Source: Planctomycetota bacterium (GTDB taxonomy: Bacteria; Planctomycetota; Planctomycetia; Planctomycetales; Planctomycetaceae). From it: a stretch of DNA of 64,000 bases. The notes below the pieces were generated by a model. That model was not told the origin of the DNA and did no database searches. It saw only the letters and a program-made list of their open reading frames with translations. This document shows, piece by piece, positions 20,217-32,096 of this stretch. The first letter of the stretch is position 1; every line of letters starts with the position of its first letter. The DNA is taken from NCBI GenBank assembly GCA_027623235.1, contig JAQBVJ010000015.1:1-64000 (forward strand). The letters run 5' to 3'. Made by a program: the position numbers and the translations under genes.

Positions 20217-21965
20217 TCAGCGAGCGGAAGCCACCTTCCGGGTTTTCTCCGCTTCCTGAGTCGGAGCGATCAGCGATTTCATGAACGAGATCACCTGGAA
20301 CCGCTCGGCGTCAGACAGAGCAAAGAACTTCTGAGTTGATGTCTGAGCTTCTCCGCCGTGCATCGCGATCGCCTGAGCCAGCGTCGCTGCCCGACCGTCA
20401 TGCAGGTACGGGGCCGAGTCACGAACACCCCACAGCGGTGTCGTTCGCCATTCCTGTCGAGTCGCGCCCGTGAGCTTCTTCTGTTGATCGGGGTCGCCGG
20501 TCAGCAGCAGTTCGCCTTCCGGAGTCGAATCCGGAATGAACACGTCGTAGCTGCCGGTGTCGCCAAGTTCAGGCCCCATGTCATGCAGAAGCAGGTCGCT
20601 GAAAATTCCGGCGACTTCGCCAACTTTTTCAACATGGCAGTCCGCACAGCCAGCCTTCGCGAACAGAGCCTGCCCGCCGTGGATGTAGTTCCTGTCCGTG
20701 TCGTCACCGAACTTCCGCTGCGCCGGAGCAGGCAGACCTGCAATGTAGCCAATCAGTGCATTGCACTGATCCTGGTTCAGGTCCAGGCCGGCTGGTTTGT
20801 AATTCAGGTCCTGGGGAAGCCCGGCCTGCGGATGCTCCGGCACGTTGAGTCCGACTTCGACAGCACACGCCGTCAGAACGAAATCACCGAGGCTCGACTT
20901 CTGAGCTTTCCAGCCGAAGCGGCCTGGCGAGCCGTCTTTCAGACGTGCGACGCGACCACTGATGAGCGGATTCTTCGACTGAGCTTCCTCCAGCGCGACC
21001 AGCGTCTCTTCCGAAATGGAGTCGATCAGGCCCGCTCCAAACAGTGCGGTCGTGTTTCGCTGCGACTTTGTGACAACAAAACTGCCCTGCCGCATTGACG
21101 TATTGTTACCTCTATTGGAACCGAACTGAACTTCCTGCTTCAGCTGATTCATCAGCAGGGCGCCGTTCGACGGATTTGATGCAACCGCCTCTGTCCCCAC
21201 CACGTCTGCACCATCCGACACAAACATCTGAACCTGAGTTGCCTGCTGAAATCCACCGAACTGCATTCCGCCAACCTGGCTTCGCCACGTCTGATAGCCA
21301 CCATAGGTCGCGTCTTTGTGCAAAACGACGCTGTTAGCAAATGCGAATCCCGGATGCAGTTTCGCGAGCCGCTTGCGGTCCGCTTCCATCAGTTTCTTCT
21401 GAAGCTCAGCCTGTTTTTTACGCTGTTCAGCGGCTCGTTCTGCGCCAGCGAGCTGCTCTTTCGGATCGCCAGCAGGATCGGCCTGATCCTCAGCAGCGGC
21501 ATCGGCAGCCTGCTGCACCGGAACGTTGTCCAGTTGCCCAAAGACCGACTGAAACACGAGCCCCGGGAGAGTCGTCGGAACCCGCACGGAATTTCCACCG
21601 CGTTGCTGCTGATTCACCGGTGCGTGAAACGCCGTCACGATGTCAACGTTTTTGCTCGCTGGGCCACCGCCACCGACTCCGCCCTGGTTGTGGCAGGCCA
21701 CGCAGGAGCTGTCATTGAAGACCGGACCGAGCCCGTCACCGCCGTGCGATCTCGCGTCGCCGGGGATCCACTCGCGAGCAAAAATCTCCGCCCCATCGAT
21801 CGAGACGACTTTGGCCGCAGCAGCCTTCTGAGCCCGTTGTTCGACCGGCTCATCCGCCGCATTCGTCGCCAGCGCGAACACTCCTGCGCCGCCAAATGCC
21901 AGTGCCCCCCAGGCGGCAAGAGCTTTCACCTGTGATCTTTGCTGCGTGACTCGCGAACCACTCAT
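20217..21965 (-). CDS. DUF1111-type di-haem oxidoreductase
   Basis: The protein has 582 residues with an N-terminal signal or anchor and two CXXCH motifs (Cys88 in SSCVACHNQGGVGGGGP and Cys440 in GCADCH). FSDLLLHDMGPELGD and EWRTTPLWGVRDSAPYLHDG are diagnostic of the DUF1111/COG3488 di-haem oxidoreductase family, related to MauG/cytochrome c peroxidases and often labelled thiol oxidoreductase. Between residues about 152 and 203 there is an Ala/Gln/Lys-rich, probably coiled-coil segment (QLAGAERAAEQRKKQAELQK) that looks like an insertion. GGGGAGACGG precedes ATG 21965. It is predicted periplasmic; the substrate is unknown. Confidence 0.92.
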   Translation of the reverse strand: MSGSRVTQQRSQVKALAAWGALAFGGAGVFALATNAADEPVEQRAQKAAAAKVVSIDGAEIFAREWIPGDARSHGGDGLGPVFNDSSCVACHNQGGVGGGGPASKNVDIVTAFHAPVNQQQRGGNSVRVPTTLPGLVFQSVFGQLDNVPVQQAADAAAEDQADPAGDPKEQLAGAERAAEQRKKQAELQKKLMEADRKRLAKLHPGFAFANSVVLHKDATYGGYQTWRSQVGGMQFGGFQQATQVQMFVSDGADVVGTEAVASNPSNGALLMNQLKQEVQFGSNRGNNTSMRQGSFVVTKSQRNTTALFGAGLIDSISEETLVALEEAQSKNPLISGRVARLKDGSPGRFGWKAQKSSLGDFVLTACAVEVGLNVPEHPQAGLPQDLNYKPAGLDLNQDQCNALIGYIAGLPAPAQRKFGDDTDRNYIHGGQALFAKAGCADCHVEKVGEVAGIFSDLLLHDMGPELGDTGSYDVFIPDSTPEGELLLTGDPDQQKKLTGATRQEWRTTPLWGVRDSAPYLHDGRAATLAQAIAMHGGEAQTSTQKFFALSDAERFQVISFMKSLIAPTQEAEKTRKVASAR

Positions 21966-22429
21966 TTTCCGTCTCCCCGTCAGGTCGTTTTGAGGCCCAT
22001 AGAAGCCATCGTGAGCCTATGCTCGGCCGAGTGGCCACGCAACAGCATTCATTCCAGCAGTCGTCGCCGTTACGAAATATTTACAACGAAGAAACTCGGC
22101 GAATCCTGGAGATTTCCGCAAATCGCGGAGCCGACCGCGCGATCGACACATCGCCGTCTGACGAAGAGGAGCGGTGCGGCCACGAGAGTTGTCTCTGAAA
22201 AATGACGGTTCCGAAACAATTGACCGTGCCAGGAAATCTGTTCGTTCCGGGAGTGCTGTTGACCTCGGAAGATCGGCCATGAACAAGAGCCTGAGTCCAC
22301 CCGACCGCTGGCGGCACTCGTAGCGGAGTGGTAGCCTCAGACAGACCCGATGCGAATTGCTTTCTGAATTCGCCTTTCCCTGCCGCCGCTTTCCCCTGCC
22401 GCTTGCCCGCTCGACATGAGGAGTCACCG
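21966..22429. other. Divergent intergenic region
   Basis: About 460 bases separate the divergent di-haem oxidoreductase and hydrolase genes, so both promoters should lie here. Apart from an AT-richer stretch near 22070-22082 I see no convincing -35/-10 pair, hairpin, RNA gene or conserved reading frame. Confidence 0.5.
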
Positions 22430-23620
22430 ATGAAGACGCTCTCGCCCGCCATAACAGGACTGATTCTCGTTCTGGCTGCCTCGCCGCCAAACGCCCGGGC
22501 CTGGGAATCGAAGGATGAGAAGCCGACTCTTTGCGTCGGCAACTACCAGACCGAAGCAGAGGCCGTTCTTCAGCTCAAGCGCATGGCGGCAACCTATTCA
22601 AATCTGGAAGAGTGGAAAGCCCGAGCCGCGAAGATTCGCAGGCAAATCCTCGTCGGAGCAAAGCTCGACCCGTTGCCGGAGCGGACGCCTCTCAACTCCA
22701 TCGTTCGCAACAAACGCAGCTACAAGGGCTACACCGTTGAGGCGGCCGCGTTCGAAGCCCGACCGGGCTACCTCGTTTACGGCAACCTGTACCGCCCGCT
22801 CGATCGAAAGGGACCTCACGCAGGAATCCTCTGCCCGCACGGCCACGCCCGCGGTCGGGACGGCGGTCGGCTTCGGTCGGAGCAGCAGCATCGCTGCGCC
22901 ACGCTGGCCCGAATGGGAGCGGTTGTTTTTTCTTACGACATGGTCGGCTTCGGAGACTCCGAGCACTTTGGCTGGAACCACACGCACCCGCAGGCTCTCA
23001 CGCTGCAAACCTGGAGCAGTATTCGAGCCATCGATTTTCTGCAGTCGTTACCGGACGTCGATGACGATCGAATCGGAGTCACCGGCTGTTCTGGTGGAGG
23101 AACGCAGACGTTCCTGCTGACTGCGGTCGATGATCGAGTCAAAGTGGCCGTGCCGGTTGTGATGGTCTCTGCCCATTTCTTCGGCGGCTGCCACTGCGAA
23201 AGCGGCATGCCGATCCACAAGACGGCCCTGCTGGAAACCAACAATGTCGAGATTGCCGCACTTTGCGCCCCGCGACCGCTGAAACTGATCTCTGTCGGCG
23301 GCGACTGGACGAAGAACACACCGAAGGTCGAGTACCCCTACATCCGGAACATTTTTTCGTACTACGACAAAGCCTCCCAGGTCGAGTACTCACACTTTCC
23401 CGACGAGGGCCACGGTTACCAGCTCTCAAAACGGCAGGCGATGTACCCGTTTATGGTCAAGCACCTGAAGCTGGACTCGGAGGGCGTGCTCGATACGAAG
23501 ACCGGTGTCTACGACGAAACGGGCAACGTCATTGAAGAAGTCGACCTCATGCGGACTTTCGACAACGACAATCCGCTGCCGAAGCACGCCCTCAAACCCG
23601 GCTCACTGATTCAATTCTGA
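22430..23620 (+). CDS. Secreted alpha/beta hydrolase (acetylxylan-esterase-like)
   Basis: The protein has 396 residues. A signal peptide (about 1-24, ending NARA) is followed by an alpha/beta-hydrolase fold. The nucleophile elbow is VTGCSGGG (Ser221), preceded by SYDMVGFGDSE, and the catalytic histidine is probably His328 in HFPDEGHGY. Planctomycetes encode many such secreted esterases, often linked to polysaccharide breakdown; the substrate here is not evident. Start: AGGAG lies 8 bases before ATG 22430, which begins the signal peptide; the open extension to 22328 has no such site. Its last codons and stop lie in a triplicated 16-bp repeat. Confidence 0.88.
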   Translation: MKTLSPAITGLILVLAASPPNARAWESKDEKPTLCVGNYQTEAEAVLQLKRMAATYSNLEEWKARAAKIRRQILVGAKLDPLPERTPLNSIVRNKRSYKGYTVEAAAFEARPGYLVYGNLYRPLDRKGPHAGILCPHGHARGRDGGRLRSEQQHRCATLARMGAVVFSYDMVGFGDSEHFGWNHTHPQALTLQTWSSIRAIDFLQSLPDVDDDRIGVTGCSGGGTQTFLLTAVDDRVKVAVPVVMVSAHFFGGCHCESGMPIHKTALLETNNVEIAALCAPRPLKLISVGGDWTKNTPKVEYPYIRNIFSYYDKASQVEYSHFPDEGHGYQLSKRQAMYPFMVKHLKLDSEGVLDTKTGVYDETGNVIEEVDLMRTFDNDNPLPKHALKPGSLIQF

Positions 23621-23652
23621 GCTGATTCAATTCTGAGCTGATTCAATTCCGA
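23606..23652. repeat. 16-bp tandem triplication at a gene end
   Basis: CTGATTCAATTCTGAG occurs at 23606-23621 and 23622-23637, with a third, slightly altered copy from 23638. The first copy is the last codons and TGA stop of the hydrolase gene, so the gene end has been duplicated twice downstream. Confidence 0.93.
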
Positions 23653-23691
23653 ACAGAGCGTTCGGCCGACAGTGGTTCCTCAGCGGGAATT

Positions 23692-25059
23692 TCACGACTC
23701 GTCTTCGCCACTGATGAATGACTCTTCGACGGACAGGCTGTGGTCGACGGCTGCCTCCGGGACCGGAATGTCTGCGTGCCCGGCAACAGACTCGTCCCCA
23801 AGCAGCACTGAGAATGCCGTTCCATCGGAACCGGTCGACGTCAGCTCAATCGTGCCGGACGATCGTTCCAGTACCTGTCGGCAGACGAACAGGCCGAGGC
23901 CGGTTCCTGTGGTTTTCGTCGTGAAGTACGGTTGAAAAATCTGGTCGACGTTTTCGCTGGCAATGCCGAGGCCGGTGTCGCGAAAAGTGATCCGAATCCG
24001 GCCGGATTCCAGGCAGGTCAAGATCTCGATCGTACCTCCTTCCGGCGTCGCATCCATCGCGTTGAGAATCAGGTTGAGGAAGACCTGCACAAGCTCGTCA
24101 CGAACCACGCGAGTTGCCGGCAGCCCCGGTGCGTAACGCGTCCGGATCCGTTTTCCTTTTCGCCGTTTGTAGTACTTCGCAATGCTGAGTGCTTCTTCGA
24201 CGATCTCATGCACATTGCACTGAGATTCCTGCGTCGTCGCCGGTCGGCTGAAATCAACGAGCTCCCGCAGTGTGCCTTGAATCCGCCGCAACTGGTCACC
24301 GATCAGGCTGTACCGCTCCTGAGTGTCCTCATCGGTCGACCGCCGACGGAGCAGCTGCACCAGTGAGCTGATCGCGGCGAGCGGGTTGCCCACCTCGTGA
24401 GCGATCCCGGCAGCCAGCAGGCCGAACGCCGCCTGTTTTTCGTGCTGAACGAGCATCGCCTGAGATTCGTGCAGCTCGCGGGTTCGTTCAGCAATGCGTT
24501 GTTCAAGCTGCTCGTTGACTTCGGCCAGACGGTTCCGGGCCACTTGAATCAAACCGGCCATCCGAGTGCTCGCCCACGTCACCCACCCCATCGAGACGAC
24601 CATGATAATCCACGGCAGCGACGTTGAAGTCGGCAGCACCAGCAGCAGCATCGAGTAGCTAACGGCGTGAAACAGCACCGTCGCGTAGGTGATCGCCGCG
24701 GCGTACCGCATCGCGCAGACGACCAGCGACAGGAAGTAGTAAAAGCGGAAGGCACTCTCCTGGCCCTCGTCGAAGTAACAGAGCAGTCCGATGAACACCG
24801 CTTCGAGCAGCGAGACGGCGAGCGGCCAGTCACTGAGAAACACCTTGCCGCGAAAGCTGAACACCGTGTCGACGGCCACGTAAACGACGCCGAGCACAAG
24901 GATCATGTTCAGCAGTGTGACGTCGCGAACCGTTTCGGTTTCGCGAAGATTGACAAGCAGGAATCCGGCGGCGACACCAAACCAGCGGATCCGCAACGCG
25001 ATCGCCTCAGCGGCGAGCTCGAAGCGCGTAGCGTCAACATTGCGGGATTCGCTTGTCAC
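23692..25059 (-). CDS. Membrane sensor histidine kinase
   Basis: The protein has 455 residues. Five or six hydrophobic segments lie between about residues 25 and 165, followed by a coiled-coil linker (RLAEVNEQLEQRIAERTREL), a HisKA domain with H-box AGIAHEVGNPLAAI (His221), and an HATPase domain with N-box NLILNAMDA, G1 DTGLGIA and G2 GTGLGLF. It should autophosphorylate at His221 and pass phosphate to a response regulator, but none is encoded nearby, so it is an orphan kinase. There is no PAS domain, so sensing is probably through the membrane segments. The start is GTG 25059; no ATG lies near the N-terminus. Confidence 0.93.
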   Translation of the reverse strand: MTSESRNVDATRFELAAEAIALRIRWFGVAAGFLLVNLRETETVRDVTLLNMILVLGVVYVAVDTVFSFRGKVFLSDWPLAVSLLEAVFIGLLCYFDEGQESAFRFYYFLSLVVCAMRYAAAITYATVLFHAVSYSMLLLVLPTSTSLPWIIMVVSMGWVTWASTRMAGLIQVARNRLAEVNEQLEQRIAERTRELHESQAMLVQHEKQAAFGLLAAGIAHEVGNPLAAISSLVQLLRRRSTDEDTQERYSLIGDQLRRIQGTLRELVDFSRPATTQESQCNVHEIVEEALSIAKYYKRRKGKRIRTRYAPGLPATRVVRDELVQVFLNLILNAMDATPEGGTIEILTCLESGRIRITFRDTGLGIASENVDQIFQPYFTTKTTGTGLGLFVCRQVLERSSGTIELTSTGSDGTAFSVLLGDESVAGHADIPVPEAAVDHSLSVEESFISGEDES

Positions 25060-25566
25060 GGATCGTCCAGACTCAGATCAGGCCCTGTCAGAAACCGCCC
25101 GGAATTGGTCTATCGAAAATTGAATCAAACCCGGCGAGACTGTGAGTTTTTCAACGTGGCAGGCACACTCCGTGTGCCGTCCGCCCGAACCTGCCCTCAA
25201 CCCCGTATTTTCGGGGCATACGGCACACGGAGTGTGCCTGCTACTTTCAATTTTTCGAAAAACTCACCACCTCGGAGCATCGTCGCCCGATGCGACTTTG
25301 ACCAGACGCGATTGACATGACAGGTGGAGTGAGCGTCCCAATGAATCTTCCCGTTCGCTCGTTACGCTGCGGTCTTCCGGGCTGACTCGAACTTGTATCG
25401 ACTCGGCGAGGGAATTTCACGGCTTGAGGAATCTCACACGGCGAATCAGACCATCCTTCGCCACACATCGGCTTTGCCGCACATCGGATCGCCCGATAGA
25501 GTGGCTCATCGGTGAACCGTCGCCGCCTCTCGTCCCGCCAGATCATGACTCAGAATGAGGTCTCCG
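25060..25566. other. Divergent intergenic region with nested palindrome
   Basis: About 500 bases lie between the divergent histidine kinase and PQQ-like genes. The left half holds the palindromic element at 25142-25267. The right half (25268-25566) shows no conserved frame. A TTGACA at 25312 has no acceptable -10 partner. Confidence 0.5.
25142..25267. repeat. Nested inverted repeat, REPIN-like
   Basis: A perfect 22-bp pair (25159-25180 with 25220-25241) is flanked by an outer 11-bp pair GTGAGTTTTTC / GAAAAACTCAC (25142-25152, 25257-25267). Each 22-bp arm contains its own palindrome GGCACACTCCGTGTGCC, and the centre holds a CCCCG/CGGGG hairpin. Two hairpin units in opposite orientation are the layout of a REPIN. 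Confidence 0.92.
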
Positions 25567-26889
25567 ATGCGACTTCCTGCTTCTGTGCTGCTGCTCTCCG
25601 CCGTTCTTCTGCCCTCAACAACTTCCGCAGAGGAACCGTTCTGGAATCAATTTCGAGGCCCCTATGCCAACGGCACGTCGAAGGCCGTCGGCGTGCCCGT
25701 CAAATTTCACGAGGGCTCAAAGGAGATTGCCTGGAAGGTGCCGGTTGAGGGTCGTGCCTGGGCGTCGCCCGTCGTGTGGGGCAACCAGATCTGGCTGGCC
25801 AACGCTCCCGAGATTCAGAACCCGCCCGGAGCCACCAACGTGAACGCCAATCCGGGCCCGACGCCTGCGCTGGAGAAACCGCTGGTCCTGTCGGCCATCT
25901 GCCTCGATGTGGAGACCGGCAAGGTCCTGCACGACCTCGACCTGTTTGAGGTCTACCGACCGCAGTACACGCACCCGACCAACAGCCTTGCCTCGTGCAC
26001 ACCGTGGGTCGAGGAAGGCCGGCTCTACATTCACTTCGGCTCGTACGGCACCGCCTGTGTCGACACGAAAACCGGAAAAAAACTCTGGGAGCGGACCGAC
26101 ATCGAGTGCCACCACTGGCGAGGCCCCGGCTCGTCGGTCGTCGTTCACGGCGACCAGCTGTATCTCAACTTCGACGGCTACGACAAACAGTTCATCATCG
26201 CCCTCGACAAAAACACGGGAAAAACAGTCTGGAAGAGAGACCGCGACGTCGACTACGGCACGGACAATGGAGACCGCAAGAAAGCCTACGGAACGCCGAG
26301 CATTGTCACGGTCGGCGGGAGAGATCTCGTCGTCAGTCCGTTCGCCATGGCAACGATTGCCTACGCGGCAATCGACGGCAAGCCCGTCTGGACCGTCTAC
26401 CACGGTGGCATGAACGCGGCCGCGCGGCCGATCGTCAGCGATCGACTCGTCTATATCAGTGCGGGATCCGGGCCGGATTCGCTGATCGCTGTCGACCCGA
26501 ACGGCGAAGGAGACATCACGAAGACTCACATCAAATTTCGACAGGCGAAAATGACTCCGAATCGAGGCTCGCAGATTCTAATCGGAGACCTCTACTTCAT
26601 GGTCAATGACGAGGGCATCGCCACGTGCCTCGACGCGAAAAACATTCAGACTGTCATCTGGAAAGAACGGATCGAAGGAGCTCGCTGGTCCTCGCCGATT
26701 GCCGTTGGAGACAACGTTTACACGGTCGCCCAGGACGGAAAGATCACCGTCTTCAAAGCCGGTCGCGAATATGAAAATGTCGCGGAAAACCAGCTCGATG
26801 GGTTCTTCAATGCGTCGCCGGCCGTGGCTGGAAACTCGCTGATCATCCGCAGCCAGACACACGTTTATCGAATCGAGAAGAGCAAATAA
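25567..26889 (+). CDS. Secreted PQQ-like beta-propeller protein
   Basis: The protein has 440 residues. A signal peptide (about 1-20) is followed by the WNQFRGPYANG motif typical of planctomycete PQQ-binding-like propellers, then repeats of the type VETGKVLHDLDLF, DTKTGKKLWERTDI and DKNTGKTVWKRD. Such propellers fold like quinoprotein dehydrogenases or BamB, but I cannot see PQQ-dehydrogenase catalytic residues, so an enzyme call is not justified. ATG 25567 is preferred to ATG 25555 because GAGG lies 8 bases before it. Two bases separate its stop from the next gene, so they form a pair. Confidence 0.9.
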   Translation: MRLPASVLLLSAVLLPSTTSAEEPFWNQFRGPYANGTSKAVGVPVKFHEGSKEIAWKVPVEGRAWASPVVWGNQIWLANAPEIQNPPGATNVNANPGPTPALEKPLVLSAICLDVETGKVLHDLDLFEVYRPQYTHPTNSLASCTPWVEEGRLYIHFGSYGTACVDTKTGKKLWERTDIECHHWRGPGSSVVVHGDQLYLNFDGYDKQFIIALDKNTGKTVWKRDRDVDYGTDNGDRKKAYGTPSIVTVGGRDLVVSPFAMATIAYAAIDGKPVWTVYHGGMNAAARPIVSDRLVYISAGSGPDSLIAVDPNGEGDITKTHIKFRQAKMTPNRGSQILIGDLYFMVNDEGIATCLDAKNIQTVIWKERIEGARWSSPIAVGDNVYTVAQDGKITVFKAGREYENVAENQLDGFFNASPAVAGNSLIIRSQTHVYRIEKSK

Positions 26890-26891
26890 CG

Positions 26892-27572
26892 ATGGCGTCG
26901 AAACTGCAATCGTGGTTCGCGGCGAGAGTCCAGGAAGCCATCCGCTGGGACACTGTCTGCGCGGTGCTCCTTGTTCCGGGCGGAGCGATCGCGACGTTTC
27001 TCACCTACTGGATCGTGTGGGTGATGGTTTATCTGGGGCTCGGTCGACTGTTCGAATTGTCGGATTCGGCCGTCGACTGGATCACCGCCTCCTTCATGGT
27101 GGCAATTTTCGTCTGGCAGTTTACGGCAGGTCGTTATTTCGAAGAATCGTACGCGCTGACTCGTGATGAGCACGCCGAACAGAAAGTCGCATTGTCGCGA
27201 GCAGCGGGCGGTGGGCTGGCCATGCTGCTCGACCTGCAGGTCGCTTCGATGTTCGTTCGATTTGTGACGTTGATGTTTCTGATGGGACCGCGGATGTTTG
27301 GCGCTGCCGTCAAACTCAGCCAGCGAGTCCGGCGTCTGAAGCGGATGGACGTTGCCGCCAGCGGGCGAGTTGTCGCATTTCTGCTGAAGGCCCAGGGGCG
27401 AGTCTGCATCGAAGACGTGGCACATCGATTTCCTGAATCCGACGTGTTGCAGATTCTTCAGCCACTGGAAGATGTCGACGGCGTCGTCTTCCTGAAGAAT
27501 GACGATTCGGTCGCACTCACGCTGGCGCCGCGACTGGTCGAGGACTTTGAAGAGTGGGGCCGCGAAAATTAA
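26892..27572 (+). CDS. Small membrane protein with C-terminal winged-helix-like part
   Basis: The 226-residue protein is not recognised. Hydrophobic segments occur at about residues 24-52, 62-80 and 115-135. The C-terminal part (about 153-220; GRVVAFLLKAQGRVCIEDVA followed by LQPLEDVDGVVFLKNDD) has the helix-helix-helix-hairpin look of a winged-helix domain. It starts two bases after the PQQ-like gene and is probably co-translated with it. The role is unknown; a membrane-tethered regulator is possible but is inference. Confidence 0.75.
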   Translation: MASKLQSWFAARVQEAIRWDTVCAVLLVPGGAIATFLTYWIVWVMVYLGLGRLFELSDSAVDWITASFMVAIFVWQFTAGRYFEESYALTRDEHAEQKVALSRAAGGGLAMLLDLQVASMFVRFVTLMFLMGPRMFGAAVKLSQRVRRLKRMDVAASGRVVAFLLKAQGRVCIEDVAHRFPESDVLQILQPLEDVDGVVFLKNDDSVALTLAPRLVEDFEEWGREN

Positions 27573-27588
27573 ACGCTCAACGTGACTG

Positions 27589-28446
27589 TTGATTGATTAT
27601 TTTTTGTTAACTGTGGAATCGGTCCACGGGTTTCCCCACGTAAAGGAAACCACCATCAGCACTCTCAACACACGTCCGGAAATCACCACGGCCCGGCTCT
27701 CAGGCAGACCGCCAATGGGTTACCACACCTGGTCCGATCTTCTGTTTGTCCACTGGCGCGTCCCGCCGGAAGTGCTCTCACCGCTCATCCCGGCCCACCT
27801 TGAGATCGCAACATTTGATGGAGACGCCTGGCTCGGCCTGGTCGCGTTTCACATGAGCAACGTCCGGCCCAGTTGGTTTCCGGCCGTGCCGTTTTTCTCG
27901 GCCTTTCACGAAACAAACATCCGAACGTACGTACGGGCTCCGAATGGTGAGATCGGTGTGCGATTCCTCTCGCTCGACGCCGCCTGCTGGCCGGCGGTGA
28001 AAGTGGCTCGATGGCGCTGGCACCTGCCGTACTTTCACGCTGCAATGGAGCTGGAAAGAAAAGGCACCGGAGTTCGCTACAAAAGCCACCGGAAGCACAG
28101 GTCCGATCCGCAAGGCAACGTGAAACTGGAAGCGACGATCGAAGACGTGCTGCGTCCTCCAACATCCAGCGAGGACGAAGCCAGGCGGTTTGATGCGAAG
28201 TTCGACGAGCTGGGTCGGTTCCTCGTCGACCGTTATCTCCTGTTCGCCGATGACGGTCGCGGCGGGTTGCTGCGAGGCGAAGTCCGCCACAATCCGTACC
28301 CGATCCGCACGGCGACGGTCACCTCACTCAATGAGACTCTCACGGACGCGCTGGGAATTCCGATCAACGGCCGCGCTCCCGATCACGTCGTTTTCAGCGA
28401 GGGCGTCCAGGTGGAAGTCTTCCCGCTGGAGTCGGTCACTGTTTGA
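27589..28446 (+). CDS. DUF2071 (YqjF-like) protein
   Basis: The protein has up to 285 residues. HTWSDLLFVHWRVPPEVLSPLIP and LGLVAFHMSNVRP are typical of DUF2071 proteins, whose fold resembles acetoacetate decarboxylase; no activity can be assigned. The start is uncertain. The frame opens at TTG 27589 and has GTG 27613, neither with a good ribosome-binding site. ATG 27715 would begin immediately before the domain. The only strong Shine-Dalgarno-like sequence (AAAGGAAA, 27642-27649) stands 5 bases before an ATC at 27655. It follows the membrane protein gene by 16 bases and converges on icd. Confidence 0.85.
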   Translation: MIDYFLLTVESVHGFPHVKETTISTLNTRPEITTARLSGRPPMGYHTWSDLLFVHWRVPPEVLSPLIPAHLEIATFDGDAWLGLVAFHMSNVRPSWFPAVPFFSAFHETNIRTYVRAPNGEIGVRFLSLDAACWPAVKVARWRWHLPYFHAAMELERKGTGVRYKSHRKHRSDPQGNVKLEATIEDVLRPPTSSEDEARRFDAKFDELGRFLVDRYLLFADDGRGGLLRGEVRHNPYPIRTATVTSLNETLTDALGIPINGRAPDHVVFSEGVQVEVFPLESVTV

Positions 28447-28461
28447 ATCCACCCCGCCCCG

Positions 28462-28560
28462 CGTAGGACGGACGCCCACGTCCGTCCGGGCCTGGCCGTC
28501 CGTCCCAGGGAAAACGATTGATCATTGCGGGGTATGACGGACGTGGGCGTCCGTCCTACG
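28462..28560. repeat. Perfect 25-bp inverted repeat (GTAGGACGG family)
   Basis: Arms 28462-28486 and 28536-28560 are exact reverse complements with a 49-base spacer. Each arm contains a smaller palindrome GACGGACG-CCCA-CGTCCGTC. It fills the gap between the convergent DUF2071 and icd genes. Partial copies of the arm are at 17395-17409 and 51893-51908. Confidence 0.95.
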
Positions 28561-28580
28561 GAACGGTGAGGTCGTCGCGA

Positions 28581-31992
<3,412 letters not shown>

Positions 31993-32096
31993 GCTGGCTG
32001 CCGGGGCTCGTTTAAGAAGATTGGACGATAATTCAGCACCGACGGGCTTTCAACGACCTGCGAGCGACGGGAAAAACGTCCAGCTCGGACGGAGCT

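Noticed and set aside
22300-22345. tRNA-like stretch (GTAGCGGAGTGGTAGCC)
   Set aside because: No acceptor stem, anticodon arm or T-arm can be drawn around it.
25312-25340. Sigma-70-type promoter starting TTGACA
   Set aside because: No acceptable -10 hexamer at 16-19 bases; chance match.
25567-26889. PQQ-dependent alcohol dehydrogenase
   Set aside because: Propeller repeats are present, but the catalytic Asp and disulfide motifs are not visible.
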